A DNA stretch of 64,000 bases from assembly GCF_003688595.1 (NCBI RefSeq), contig NZ_RCWT01000015.1, positions 104,421 to 168,420 on the forward strand, written 5' to 3'. The position numbers and the translations under genes were made by a program. A model generated the notes under the pieces. It made no database searches and was not told the origin of the DNA. It saw nothing but the letters and a program-made list of their open reading frames with translations. This document shows positions 15,606-24,669 of the stretch, in pieces. Positions within the stretch are counted from its first letter, which is position 1. The number at the start of each line of letters is the position of its first letter. Origin of the DNA: Sphingomonas sp. PP-F2F-G114-C0414 (lineage in GTDB: Bacteria; Pseudomonadota; Alphaproteobacteria; Sphingomonadales; Sphingomonadaceae).

Positions 15606-16673
15606 TCAGGCGGGCTTCTTGCCCATGACGATGTTTTCGATCAGCGCGGCCTTGCCCATGTCTTCGACGACATAGGCGTGGTTGACGCTCTCGTAGTTCT
15701 CGACCTGGTCGCGCTTGGCGTTGTCCTCGATCTTGCGCCGTTCGGTGCCGATCTGTTCGTAGACCGACAGGTTGGCGAGCGTGGTGATGAGGATGGCGCT
15801 CTTCGGGAACTTGGGCACGCGGACCGCGGTCAGACCGCCGATCTTCTTGTCGGAGAGCAGGACGTCGCGCGCGAGCTGCTCGGTTGCCTTGTCGCCCGAC
15901 GCGTTGACGATCGAGAAATACTTGTCGTTCACCAGTTCGCGGCCGACGATCGCGACCAGGTCGGTGTCCTCGCGGTAATTCTCGTGCAGCAGCTCGATAC
16001 CGGCGAACACCAGCGCGTCGATGTTGACGTAGTCGACCTCTTCGCCAACTTCGCCAACACCGACGTAGATCGCGCCTGCCACCGTCACGACGCCGTTAAC
16101 GCGGGTTTCCTGCTTCAGGTCACCGCCGGCAGCATGACGCTCGGGCGCGTCTTCGCGGATGTGCTGGAGCCAGCCCTTGTTGACGTCCTGGAGCAGAGGG
16201 AACGCGACCGGGTCGGTATCCTTGGCGACCTTCACGCCGTTGAAGCCGATCGTGATGATGTCGGTCGCCTTGGCGCTGATGATGGCGTCGCGCAGCAGGG
16301 TCTGGAAATTGGGCTGGTGTGCCCACGCGTCGAGCGTCTCGTACCGAACGAGCGTGTCGAAATCGGTCTTCTCGCAACGGTAGCGCGTCTCGTCGAGATC
16401 GCCGGGGTAGCGCGGCGCGCGATCCTTACTGCGCGTGTCGGTGCGGCTGGCGATCGTGCCCTTGACGCCCACACCGACCTTGTCGCCTTCCTGTGCGACC
16501 ACCGGAATGATGTTGATCTTCGACAGGAAGTCGCTCGAACCCTTCAGCTTGGCGCGGAGCGTCTGCGCTACCGACGGCAGCACCTCGAACGAGCGGCTGG
16601 GATCGGCGACGTTGTTCAGCTTGCCGATCTGCTGCGTGTAGGCGTCGTACTTATTGCGGGTGATGTTGAGCAT
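15606..16673 (-). CDS. N: Major capsid protein gpN
   Basis: 355 residues from ATG 16673 with AGGA upstream. FEVLPSVAQTLRAKLKGSSDFLSKINIIPV, VGVGVKGTIASRTDT and GFNGVKVAKDTDP...LLQDVNKGWLQHIREDAPER reproduce P2 gpN (VEPSVTQTLMN--QESSDFLTRINIVPV, GFNGV, LQDV--GWLQK-R--AP-R). It forms the T=7-type head shell after cleavage by O. Length is the same as P2 (357). Confidence 0.96.
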   Translation of the reverse strand: MLNITRNKYDAYTQQIGKLNNVADPSRSFEVLPSVAQTLRAKLKGSSDFLSKINIIPVVAQEGDKVGVGVKGTIASRTDTRSKDRAPRYPGDLDETRYRCEKTDFDTLVRYETLDAWAHQPNFQTLLRDAIISAKATDIITIGFNGVKVAKDTDPVAFPLLQDVNKGWLQHIREDAPERHAAGGDLKQETRVNGVVTVAGAIYVGVGEVGEEVDYVNIDALVFAGIELLHENYREDTDLVAIVGRELVNDKYFSIVNASGDKATEQLARDVLLSDKKIGGLTAVRVPKFPKSAILITTLANLSVYEQIGTERRKIEDNAKRDQVENYESVNHAYVVEDMGKAALIENIVMGKKPA

Positions 16674-16721
16674 TGGGGCGATTCCTGTGAGATCTATGCG
16701 GTCGGGGCGGGTGGCTGACGA

Positions 16722-17549
16722 TCAGCAGTCGGTGACGGCGTCATCCCCGCCGCCCGACGCGGGCGAGCGTGAGAAACCGTGCTGCTCGGTATTTTCGAGC
16801 TTCGATTTCAGGGTGGCGAAGTCGCGCTGGTGCGCGGTCTGCGTTGCGATGATCGGCTTCAGCGCCGCGGTCAGAGCGCCACTGAAGGCAGTCTGCATGT
16901 CAGTCGCGAACCCGGCCGCGTCGAAGTTATCGTTGGCCGGCTTGGGCTTTGGCTCGTCCTTGGGCTTCTCGGGCTCGGCCGGCTTGAACTTGGCAACGAC
17001 GGCCGAAAACAGGCGATCGACGATGCTCTCGACCTTTTCATCCTCGGCCTTCTTGGACTCGAATTCGATCGTGACGGCGTCGGTCGCGGAGGCAAATACG
17101 GTGCCAGGCGCGCGGTTCGAGAATTGCAGGCGCTGCGTACCGATCGACGCCGGGGTGTCGGTGAACGCGAGGCCGATGATGCCGAATTTGCCGCTTCCGG
17201 CATAGCTGGGCGTCAGCTCCACCGAGGGGAACGGCTTCTGGTCGGCCTTGGCGAGTGCAACCAGCTGATCGTTACCATCGACGATGGCGTACATCGCGCG
17301 GCGCTTCTCGACCTTGCCGGCGATCGTGAAATCGTCGGTCTTGGCCTCAAGCTCGACGACGTCGCCATAGCCATTGAACGGGGGCTCGGGACTGTAGCCC
17401 GAGACATGCTCGATGTTGCAGCGTGGGCTGTAGGTGTCGGGTGCGAAGGTGGCGACGCACTCGTCGATCATCTCGGCCGTGACCTTGCGGCCATCGCTGA
17501 TGGTTTCACCTTCGACGAAGATGCGAAACGGCTTGCTCTTGGTGCCCAT
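16722..17549 (-). CDS. O: Capsid scaffold protein and maturation protease gpO
   Basis: 275 residues from ATG 17549 (MGTKSKPFRIFVEGETI); a longer in-frame start at 17588 adds a basic tail not found in P2. The protease domain keeps EGETISDGRKVTAEMIDE (Asp), RCNIEHVSGY (His) and PFPSVELTPSYAGSGK (Ser), matching the Asp-His-Ser triad of P2 gpO. The C-terminal half is an acidic Lys/Glu/Pro-rich scaffold segment. First gene of the long minus-strand late operon. Confidence 0.94.
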   Translation of the reverse strand: MGTKSKPFRIFVEGETISDGRKVTAEMIDECVATFAPDTYSPRCNIEHVSGYSPEPPFNGYGDVVELEAKTDDFTIAGKVEKRRAMYAIVDGNDQLVALAKADQKPFPSVELTPSYAGSGKFGIIGLAFTDTPASIGTQRLQFSNRAPGTVFASATDAVTIEFESKKAEDEKVESIVDRLFSAVVAKFKPAEPEKPKDEPKPKPANDNFDAAGFATDMQTAFSGALTAALKPIIATQTAHQRDFATLKSKLENTEQHGFSRSPASGGGDDAVTDC

Positions 17550-17642
17550 GGCGGCTGGTCCTCGGTTCGGTCGGTTGCGGCGCGCCAAGCGCCCGTTAGC
17601 GAGGTCGAACAGGGACCGAATACGGTGCCATCCTCAAGCGCA

Positions 17643-17673
17643 CGCTCTTGTAGAATTGCTTTCTACAAGAGCG
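17643..17673. promoter_or_regulatory. Late-operon palindrome, copy 3 (between O and P)
   Basis: Arms of 13 bases, CGCTCTTGTAGAA and TTCTACAAGAGCG, around TTGCT. The outer bases of the 23-base core are identical to copies 1 and 2 and only the centre differs. It lies in the divergent region between O (start 17549) and P (start 17718), centred 60 bases before P and 109 before O. In P2 the divergent PO and PP promoters are in the same place and carry Ogr sites. Confidence 0.8.
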
Positions 17674-17717
17674 GTGGGGGGCGGCCGGCCCGCAGGCGTG
17701 GCTAGGCTAGCGGTACC

Positions 17718-19520
17718 ATGTCGATCCTTGCCGACCCTCTCTCCCTGCCCGTCGAAGAACGGATCCGCGCGGCGCGCAGCCTGTATTGGCGCGGGTGGAG
17801 CCTGGCGCAGATCAGCTCCGAACTGGACGTAAAATACGACACCGTGAAAAGCTGGGCGCGCCGGCACAATTGGGACGATGCGCCGTCGATCCGCAAGCTG
17901 GAGGACTGCCTTGAGACGCGCCTGATGGTGCTCATCTGCAAGGATAAGAAAACCGGCGACAACTATACCGAGTTGGAAGCACTACGCCGCCAAGTCGAGA
18001 GTCTGGCCAAGGTGCGCCGCTATGAAGCGCCAGGCGGTCATTCCGGCGACCTGAACGACCGTGTCGCGAACCGCAACGCGGGTGAAAAGAAGAAGGCGAA
18101 GAAGAACCACTTCACCGCCGACCAGGCGGCCGAGTTGAAGGCCATCTTCCTCGACCAGCTCTATGGCTATCAAGAGGCTTGGTTCGAGGCGCTATCGTTC
18201 CGCACGCGCATGATCCTGAAGTCGCGCCAGATCGGCGCGACCTACTATTTCGCCTTTGAGGCTTTGATCGACGCGATCGAGACCGGCCGCAATCAGATAT
18301 TCTTGTCGGCGTCGAAGGCGCAGGCTCACCAGTTCCGCAGCTACATCGTCAGTTTTGCCAAGCTGGTCGGCGTCAGCCTTGCCGGCGATCCGATGAATAT
18401 CACGTCGGATCTGCGTCCGGCCGAAGAGGCTGCGGCCGAGCTGCACTTCCTCGGTACGAATTTTCGCACGGCACAGGGCCGCCACGGCAACTTCTATTTC
18501 GACGAATTCTTTTGGGTTCATAGCTTCGAAGAGTTGAACAAGGTCGCCTCGGGCATGGCGACGCACAAGAAGTGGCGCAAAACCTACTTCTCGACGCCGT
18601 CGACGATCGCGCATGCCGCCTATCCATACTGGACTGGCGAGCGTCGCAATCGGCGTCGCTCCAAAGCCGAACGCGTCGAGATCGATGTCAGCCACGGGGC
18701 GTTGAAAGACGGCGCGCAGGGGCCGGATCGCGTCTGGCGGCATATCGTGACGATAACCGATGCCGAGGCAGCCGGGTGCGACCTGTTCGACATCGACGAG
18801 CTGCGCGACGAATATGCACCCGACGAGTTCGCCAACCTGTTCGACTGCGACTTCGTTGACGACAGCCTGTCCGCGTTCCGGTTCAACGATCTTATCAAAT
18901 GCGGCTGCGACTCCATGGAGGACTGGACGGACTTCAATCCGGAAGCCGCCCGCCCGTATGGCGAGCGCCCGGTCTGGGCCGGCTATGATCCGCAGAACAG
19001 CGAAAACGGCGACAATGCCTCGCTCTCGATCATGGCCCCACCACTCGTCCAAGGCGGCGCGTTCCGTTTGCTGGAACGTCACCCGCTGCGCGGTCTCGAT
19101 TTCGAGCAGCAGGCCACCTTCGTGAAGGGCATGCTGTCGCGGTACAATTGCACGTTCCTCGGCATCGACGCGTCCGGCGTCGGCGCCGGTGTCTATCAGC
19201 TGCTCGCCAAGCCGGATGCCGGAATCAAGGGCGTCACCAAGATCGAATATTCGCTCGAGGTGAAGGCGATGATGATCATGAAGGCGCAGAACGTCGTTTC
19301 GCGCGGACGCATGGCGTTCGATGCGAGCTGGCTCGACGTCGTCTCGTCCTTCGTATCGATCAAGAAAACGCTGACCACCAGCGGCCGGAACGTCACGTTC
19401 AAGGCCGGCCGGGGCGGCGATGACGGCCATGCGGATCTCGCGTGGTCGATCATGCACATTCTCAACAACGAACCGCTCGACGGCCGCGAAGCGCCCAAGT
19501 CGACCATGGAGATCCTGTAA
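17718..19520 (+). CDS. P: Terminase large (ATPase) subunit gpP
   Basis: 600 residues. An N-terminal helix-turn-helix (SLAQISSELDVKYDTVKSWARRHNW, about residues 30-55) precedes the packaging ATPase: Walker A-like LKSRQIGATY (near 170), LSASKAQAHQFRSYI, and Walker B FYFDEFFW (near 260). The nuclease part contains VWAGYDPQNSENGDNAS and FLGIDASGVGAGVYQL (Asp-containing). This is the P2 gpP motor that pumps DNA into proheads. Divergent from O and coupled to portal Q by TAATG. Confidence 0.95.
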   Translation: MSILADPLSLPVEERIRAARSLYWRGWSLAQISSELDVKYDTVKSWARRHNWDDAPSIRKLEDCLETRLMVLICKDKKTGDNYTELEALRRQVESLAKVRRYEAPGGHSGDLNDRVANRNAGEKKKAKKNHFTADQAAELKAIFLDQLYGYQEAWFEALSFRTRMILKSRQIGATYYFAFEALIDAIETGRNQIFLSASKAQAHQFRSYIVSFAKLVGVSLAGDPMNITSDLRPAEEAAAELHFLGTNFRTAQGRHGNFYFDEFFWVHSFEELNKVASGMATHKKWRKTYFSTPSTIAHAAYPYWTGERRNRRRSKAERVEIDVSHGALKDGAQGPDRVWRHIVTITDAEAAGCDLFDIDELRDEYAPDEFANLFDCDFVDDSLSAFRFNDLIKCGCDSMEDWTDFNPEAARPYGERPVWAGYDPQNSENGDNASLSIMAPPLVQGGAFRLLERHPLRGLDFEQQATFVKGMLSRYNCTFLGIDASGVGAGVYQLLAKPDAGIKGVTKIEYSLEVKAMMIMKAQNVVSRGRMAFDASWLDVVSSFVSIKKTLTTSGRNVTFKAGRGGDDGHADLAWSIMHILNNEPLDGREAPKSTMEIL

Positions 19521-20566
19521 TGGGCAAGGCACGCCGTATGGGCCGTCACGAGGCCGGCCGGGCCGGCGCGATCGTCGCGACGCCGGACAAGTCGACGTCG
19601 GTCGCAGCGTTTTCCTTCGGAGATCCAGAGCCGGTCAACAGCCGGCGCGAGATTCTCGATATGCTGGAATGTCCGCATAACGGGCGATGGTTCGAACCGC
19701 CGATCAGCGTCGAGGGCTTGGCCCGTTCATTTCGCGCCAGCCCGCATCACAGCTCGGCTATTTTGCTCAAGCGCAATCTGCTGGTGCGATCGTTCATGCC
19801 GACGCCGTGGCTCTCCCGCGGCGCGTTCGAAAAGCTGGTGTTCGATTATCTGGTGTTCGGGTTCGGGTTTGTTGAGCAACGCCGCAGCGTTCTTGGCGGG
19901 CTGATGCGCCTCGATCATTCTCTGGCTAAATTCACCCGTCGCGGGATCGAAGAGGGCCGGTATTTCTTTGTGGAGAACCTGGCGACGGAATTCGAGTTCC
20001 GGCCGGGCAGCGTCATCCAGATCATGCAGCCCGATATCAACCAGGAGATTTACGGCGTGCCGGAGTATATTTCCGCGCTGCAATCGGCGTTGCTCAACGA
20101 AGCCGCCACCCTGTTTCGCCGCAAATACTATCTGAACGGTAGCCACGCGGGTTTCATCCTGCATGCGACCGGTGAGTTCTCCGATGGAGACGTCAATGCG
20201 ATCCGCGACGCGCTGAAGCGGTCGAAGGGGCCAGGGAATTTTCGCAATCTGTTCGTCCACCAGCCAGGCGGCAAGGATGGCGGGATCAAGATCCTGCCAA
20301 TCGCGCAGGTCGGTGCGAACGACGAGTTCATGGGGATCAAGAACGCGACCCGCGATGACGTTCTGGCGGCGCACCGCACGCCCCCGGTGTTACTCGGAAT
20401 CGTGCCGGCGCAAGGTTCGACGCTCGGCAAACCTAGCGAGGCGGTCGACATGTTTTTCGAGCTGGAGATCGAACCGATCCAGGCGCGGCTTCTCGACATC
20501 AATGCTGTGGTCGGCGTCGAGGCGGTCGCATTCGCGCCGCGGAAGGCGCCTGCGCCGGCCAGCTAG
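19520..20566 (+). CDS. Q: Portal protein gpQ
   Basis: 348 residues; ATG overlaps the stop of P (TAATG). FSFGDPEPVNSRREILDMLEC, WFEPPISVEGLARSFRASPHHSSAI and DYLVFGFGFVEQ, then GVPEYISALQSALLNEAATLFRRKYYLNGSHAGFIL, match the P2/PBSX portal family. It forms the dodecameric ring for DNA entry and is the last recognisable structural gene on this side of the prophage. Confidence 0.95.
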   Translation: MGKARRMGRHEAGRAGAIVATPDKSTSVAAFSFGDPEPVNSRREILDMLECPHNGRWFEPPISVEGLARSFRASPHHSSAILLKRNLLVRSFMPTPWLSRGAFEKLVFDYLVFGFGFVEQRRSVLGGLMRLDHSLAKFTRRGIEEGRYFFVENLATEFEFRPGSVIQIMQPDINQEIYGVPEYISALQSALLNEAATLFRRKYYLNGSHAGFILHATGEFSDGDVNAIRDALKRSKGPGNFRNLFVHQPGGKDGGIKILPIAQVGANDEFMGIKNATRDDVLAAHRTPPVLLGIVPAQGSTLGKPSEAVDMFFELEIEPIQARLLDINAVVGVEAVAFAPRKAPAPAS

Positions 20567-20633
20567 GCTTTCACGTCCGGCATAGCCGGGCGGGGGATGC
20601 CGGGCTGCAACCCGGCAAAACCGACGAGGATCT

Positions 20634-20825
20634 TTCTTGACGTGCGACCCGAACGACCTGGTCGCGCCGATCCATCCCAAGGCGATGATCACCATCCTGC
20701 ATCCGAACGACCACGAGCAATGGCTCACCGGGGGCTATGATGACATCGTCGCGCTGCAACGGCCATATCCGGCGGAACAGATAACGGTCCGCGGTCCGGT
20801 CTTCCCAACCCGGAGCGGGCGGTAG
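20634..20825 (+). pseudogene. 3' remnant of an SRAP (YedK/HMCES-like) gene
   Basis: About 63 codons ending at 20825. LTCDPNDLVAPIHPKAMITIL and ALQRPYPAEQITV match the C-terminal end of SRAP peptidases (LTT--N-LVAPIH-RMPVIL ... AL-RPYPA). The N-terminal three quarters, including the catalytic Cys2, is missing, and the upstream DNA is the portal gene end. A TTG at 20637 could start it, but a functional protein is unlikely. A small stem GCCGGG/CCCGGC lies at about 20598-20616. It marks a recombination scar immediately after Q. Confidence 0.65.
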
Positions 20826-21245
20826 CCGCTGTTGTTGCGGTCAACCGCCATGCCGATAGCGGGTCGTTCTTTCATTTAGATCTAAGGAGCACGAATTGGT
20901 ACAACGTCCCTATTCGTGGCCGGTATTTTGAACGGCGGCTCTTATCTGGAGCCCACATCAGATGTTTTGCGTTGCCGGTATCAAAATCAACGGAAAGCGA
21001 ATGGTGACTGGCCGGGCAAGCTGGTCGTTACGTTGCGAAGCTGCACGCCGCGTTGACACGGGTTGCAAAATTGATGAGACGTCGTCGAAAGGTCTTGCGC
21101 GGTTATTCCGTTTTCGCCGGGTTTGCGTACGGGTTTTCCACAGGACCACCGAGCGCGGCGGAATTCTGTTTCCAAGCGGCATTGTCCGACTCGGATCGCG
21201 CTGTTTCGCAAGGCCTTTCGAATATAGTTCGAAGGGGGAGCTTGA
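20826..21245. other. Intergenic region before the AIPR gene, with TTCGAA repeat
   Basis: No convincing gene; a 95-codon frame at 20962-21249 has no family character and no clear ribosome site. The final part contains two TTCGAA boxes (21217-21222 and 21228-21233) separated by TATAG, so that the spacer reads as a possible -10 (TATAGT), followed by GAAGGGGGAG before ATG 21246. The boxes form a dyad that could be an operator for the defence gene. A 10-base palindrome TTAGATCTAA is at 20876-20885. Confidence 0.5.
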
Positions 21246-23084
21246 ATGAATACGGGACAGGCGCGAAAGTACACCATCCTGACGCATATACTTGATGAAT
21301 ACGTGCGGGAAGGGAAGGGTGTCAGGCAGCGTAGCTCTCTGTTCGACGACAGTACGGAGGAACGGCAAAATCAGGCGAGGGCTCGCGCGTTCATCCATCT
21401 CTATCTGGCCGCAACCTATGGAATTTTGAGTTTCGAAGAACGTGAGCTAACGATCACGGATGGGAGCTATGATGGTGGGATTGATGCCTACCACATCGAC
21501 ACCGAGAACAAGATACTTGAAATCATCCAGTCTAAGTTCAGGGTCGGGTCGAGCAACTTCGAGTCCAAGAACATATCGGCGGAGGAAATCCTTTCGATCG
21601 ATCTGGACCGGATCCTTAATGGCCATCGCGAGAGCACCGACGGGCGGAGCTACAATGGCCGCATCTTGGCGTTCATCGAGAAGCTGCAGAAGATCCCGGA
21701 CATCGCGCGATACAAGACACGGGTTACGATTCTCGCAAACGTCAAGGCGGAGCAATATGCCCTTGTCGAGCGCCTCTTTCATGGGGACGAGACGAACATC
21801 GTCAACTTCGATCGCTGCTACGGCGAGCTAGTCATGCCGACCATCCGCGGCGAGCAGCACTACACTTCGAGCATGCGGCTCCAGATAGATCTAAGCAACA
21901 AGTCCAACAGTTCCCGCCTAAGTGCAGAAATCATCACGGCGCACGGCCCTAGCGAGGTCACAGTCGTTCTTGTGCCGACTCTCGAGATTGCCAAGATCAT
22001 GTCGAGGTACAAGAACTCCATCCTGCGCTACAACCCGAGGTCCTATCTCGAGTTTAGAGAGCAGCGGACGAACGAGGGGATCCACCAGAGCATCGTCGAG
22101 ATCGAGACCGGCGAGTTTGCAATCCTGAATAACGGCATCACCATTGTCTCTGACGAAACCTACGTGAACGAGCGTGTCGGGTCGAAGAACCGGGCTCAGG
22201 TAGAGATCGTTAATCCTCAGATTATCAATGGCGGACAGACCGCGTATACCCTTGCGCGGATCTTCGACGAGAGCTCTGACATCGATCGCGAACGCCTATT
22301 TTCTGGCAAGGAAGTGATGGTCAGAATCATTACGCTGCCACAAATCGACGAAGAGTCTAAGAAGAATCTTATTCTTAGTATCTCATCCGCGACGAACTCG
22401 CAGACGGCGGTGTCTTCGACCGACCGTACCGCAAGCAACGATCATAACCGGGAGATCGCGGAGATCGTCTTCAAGAAGACTGGTCTCCTCTATGAACCAA
22501 AGCGCGGCGAGTATTCCGATGCTCTGAGAAGCAAGTACATCGAGAAGGCCAATGTCATCGACCGAACCCTCTTCACGAGGATTCTCCATATCGCGAGTGG
22601 AAGATACACGACCGCCACGCAGCGGAAAATGATGAAGAATACCGGTGGCGTCATCCCAGAGATCGATGACGACGGCGTGGTCGATGTCTTTTCCGACCTG
22701 TACGACATCTACACCGAGGTGTCGGATCATCATGCGCCTACCGACGCAGCCGACAGGACCATCAATACCCTGGCGTTCGCGATGTTCGTGCGGGCGTTCA
22801 AGTTCAGGCGACAGAGAGAGGGCGTCACGGATTGGCTTCCACGCGCGATCGAGGAAGCGCGCGTCCTCTACACGGACTTTGAGGAGTGGGCGCGGGAGAA
22901 CGCCCAGGAGTTCTTTGCGTCCCGAACGGATAAGAATACGGGAACGCGGAGGCTCGTATTTTCTCTGAACAAGTGGCGAAGAAGTGCCCGCTACCCGGGC
23001 GATGTCCTGACCTACATCGATCTTCTGGTATTGAGCAAAGAGGAATTGGCCAGGCCGCAGTCTTCGATCACCGAGGGTGAATGA
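21246..23084 (+). CDS. AIPR-family abortive phage infection protein with nuclease-like N terminus
   Basis: 612 residues, strong ribosome site GGGGGAG. Residues about 70-100 carry GGIDAYHID then LEIIQSKF, a GID...E-x-x-QxK arrangement like Mrr-type PD-(D/E)xK nucleases. The AIPR core follows: YNPRSYLEFREQRTNEGI, FAILNNGITIVSDE and VNPQIINGGQTAYTL (about 255-330), the family signature (N-R-YLG---VN-GI, F---NNGIT, PQIVNG-QT). Some AIPR proteins abort infection by other phages. Its site after the portal gene, its lower G+C (row 22321-22380 has 22 of 60) and the adjoining SRAP scrap point to acquired cargo. Confidence 0.88.
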   Translation: MNTGQARKYTILTHILDEYVREGKGVRQRSSLFDDSTEERQNQARARAFIHLYLAATYGILSFEERELTITDGSYDGGIDAYHIDTENKILEIIQSKFRVGSSNFESKNISAEEILSIDLDRILNGHRESTDGRSYNGRILAFIEKLQKIPDIARYKTRVTILANVKAEQYALVERLFHGDETNIVNFDRCYGELVMPTIRGEQHYTSSMRLQIDLSNKSNSSRLSAEIITAHGPSEVTVVLVPTLEIAKIMSRYKNSILRYNPRSYLEFREQRTNEGIHQSIVEIETGEFAILNNGITIVSDETYVNERVGSKNRAQVEIVNPQIINGGQTAYTLARIFDESSDIDRERLFSGKEVMVRIITLPQIDEESKKNLILSISSATNSQTAVSSTDRTASNDHNREIAEIVFKKTGLLYEPKRGEYSDALRSKYIEKANVIDRTLFTRILHIASGRYTTATQRKMMKNTGGVIPEIDDDGVVDVFSDLYDIYTEVSDHHAPTDAADRTINTLAFAMFVRAFKFRRQREGVTDWLPRAIEEARVLYTDFEEWARENAQEFFASRTDKNTGTRRLVFSLNKWRRSARYPGDVLTYIDLLVLSKEELARPQSSITEGE

Positions 23085-23397
23085 TTTGAGCGTCGTGGAA
23101 CGCCCTAGCGGAAAGCACCAAATTTGAGGGGTTGTTTCCTCGCCGCTCGCGAGGGACCTTCACGACGCTCCGGGCGGCCGTGTATAAGTTAGCGCCTTGA
23201 CCCGGCAGCCGCGATGCCAAACGAAAGACTGGTTCCTGCAAGGACGGCCTTAAACGCGTCAACCGCGGAACGGCTGGAGTTGGTCAGTAATTACCGCGCC
23301 GCTGACACCGAAGATAGCGGCAGCTATCGCGTTGGATCCTCCTGAAACCGTTCAGTCAGGAACCCAGCAAACCCGGACATCCGGCCGTTGCGGAAGA
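23085..23397. other. Intergenic region between AIPR and umuC
   Basis: 313 bases with no recognised gene. A 43-codon frame (23214-23345, beginning MPNERLVPARTALN) has no clear ribosome site or relatives I can name, and I do not call it. TGTATAAGTT at about 23180 could be a -10. AIPR and umuC converge on this region, so a terminator is expected, but no strong hairpin with a T-run is visible. Confidence 0.4.
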
Positions 23398-24669
23398 CTA
23401 CCTCGCGGAAACAGTTGGCACGTCGCTGATCATCGTCGTCCATGCCGGCGATTTCATCTCGGACCGCATCTTCCATTCCCGCCGGAACCCTTGCGAAGCC
23501 GGCACCGCAGCGAATTTACCGAAGCGGCCGTTGATCTCGTCGATGGCGCCCATCAGGCGATCACGCTTCGCCGTGTCACCCTCGAACAGCGTCCGTGGCC
23601 GCAACTGTGCAGATACGAGTTCGTCGAGGATGACGCCCGCCTTCGTGTACGCATAGCCTTCGCGCCAGGCGCTGGTGGCGCCGCGCTTCGCCGCCGCGAT
23701 CAGTTCGAGGCTGTCGCTCGTCATCGGATGCAGCGTGACTGTCCGCGATCCGGCATATTGCGGCCGGTCAGGCTTGTGCCGGTTGGTATGGAAGAACGCG
23801 GTGAGGCGCCCGGCGACGAGACCGTGCGCGCGTAGCTTCTCGCCGGCGCGCATGGCGTATTGGGACAGCGCGCCGAACAGCGTATTGAAGTCGCTCGCCG
23901 GCGTCCCGAACGAGCGCGTGACGGCCATTCCCTTCCGCTGCGGCACGATCGTCTCGACGGCGTCGGACGGTACGCCGCGCAGCTCGCCGACGAGCCGTTC
24001 CAGCACGACCGTGCCGACGGCGCGGGCCTGCTTCATCGGCATGTCCCGCAGGGCGCCTGCGTTCGTCACGCCCAGCGCGAGCAGCTTTCGCGCGGTCGAT
24101 CCGCCGACGCCCCAGACGTCCTCGACCGGGAAACGGTCCATCACCCATTTGCGTACCGCGTCGTCGCGCAGATCGGCGACGCCGTCGAACATGGGGTTCT
24201 TCTTCGCCGCGGCGTTGCCCAGCTTCGCCAGCGTCTTCGTGTTGCCGATGCCGACGCAGGTCGGGATCGTCGTCCACTGGCGGACCTGGGCGCGCATGGC
24301 ATTGGCGTGCGCGACCAGGTCGCGGTTCTCGAAGCCTGTCAGGTCGAGAAACGTCTCGTCGATCGAGTAGATTTCGAAGTCGCGAGCGAACGCGTCGCAC
24401 GCGGCGACGACGCGGCGCTGCATGTCGCCATAGAGCGTGTAGTTCGAGGACAGCACGCGGATGCCGTGCGCGCGGATCTTGTCGCGCAGCAGGTGGACGG
24501 GCTCGCCCATCTTGATGCCCAGCGCCTTCGCCTCGGCCGAACGCGCGACGGCGCACCCGTCGTTGTTCGACAGCACGATCACCGGCACGCCGATCAGGCT
24601 GCTATCGAACGCGCGCTCGCACGAGACGTAGTAGTTGTTGCAGTCGATAAGGGCGATCGGCCCGGTCAC
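23398..24669 (-). CDS. umuC: Translesion DNA polymerase V subunit UmuC
   Basis: 423 residues. The Y-family polymerase motifs are intact: [17 protein letters not shown] at the N terminus, [13 protein letters not shown], and [10 protein letters not shown] (Asp-Glu) near residue 100; a helix-hairpin-helix region ([20 protein letters not shown]) follows. The C terminus ([26 protein letters not shown]) is the DUF4113-type tail of UmuC. Performs error-prone bypass synthesis after DNA damage. Its ATG overlaps the umuD stop (ATGA), so it is under the same LexA control. Confidence 0.95.
   Translation of the reverse strand: MTGPIALIDCNNYYVSCERAFDSSLIGVPVIVLSNNDGCAVARSAEAKALGIKMGEPVHLLRDKIRAHGIRVLSSNYTLYGDMQRRVVAACDAFARDFEIYSIDETFLDLTGFENRDLVAHANAMRAQVRQWTTIPTCVGIGNTKTLAKLGNAAAKKNPMFDGVADLRDDAVRKWVMDRFPVEDVWGVGGSTARKLLALGVTNAGALRDMPMKQARAVGTVVLERLVGELRGVPSDAVETIVPQRKGMAVTRSFGTPASDFNTLFGALSQYAMRAGEKLRAHGLVAGRLTAFFHTNRHKPDRPQYAGSRTVTLHPMTSDSLELIAAAKRGATSAWREGYAYTKAGVILDELVSAQLRPRTLFEGDTAKRDRLMGAIDEINGRFGKFAAVPASQGFRREWKMRSEMKSPAWTTMISDVPTVSAR

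Noticed and set aside
20962..21249. 95-codon ORF before the AIPR gene
   Set aside because: No ribosome site, Arg/Cys-rich composition, overlaps the likely AIPR promoter and start.
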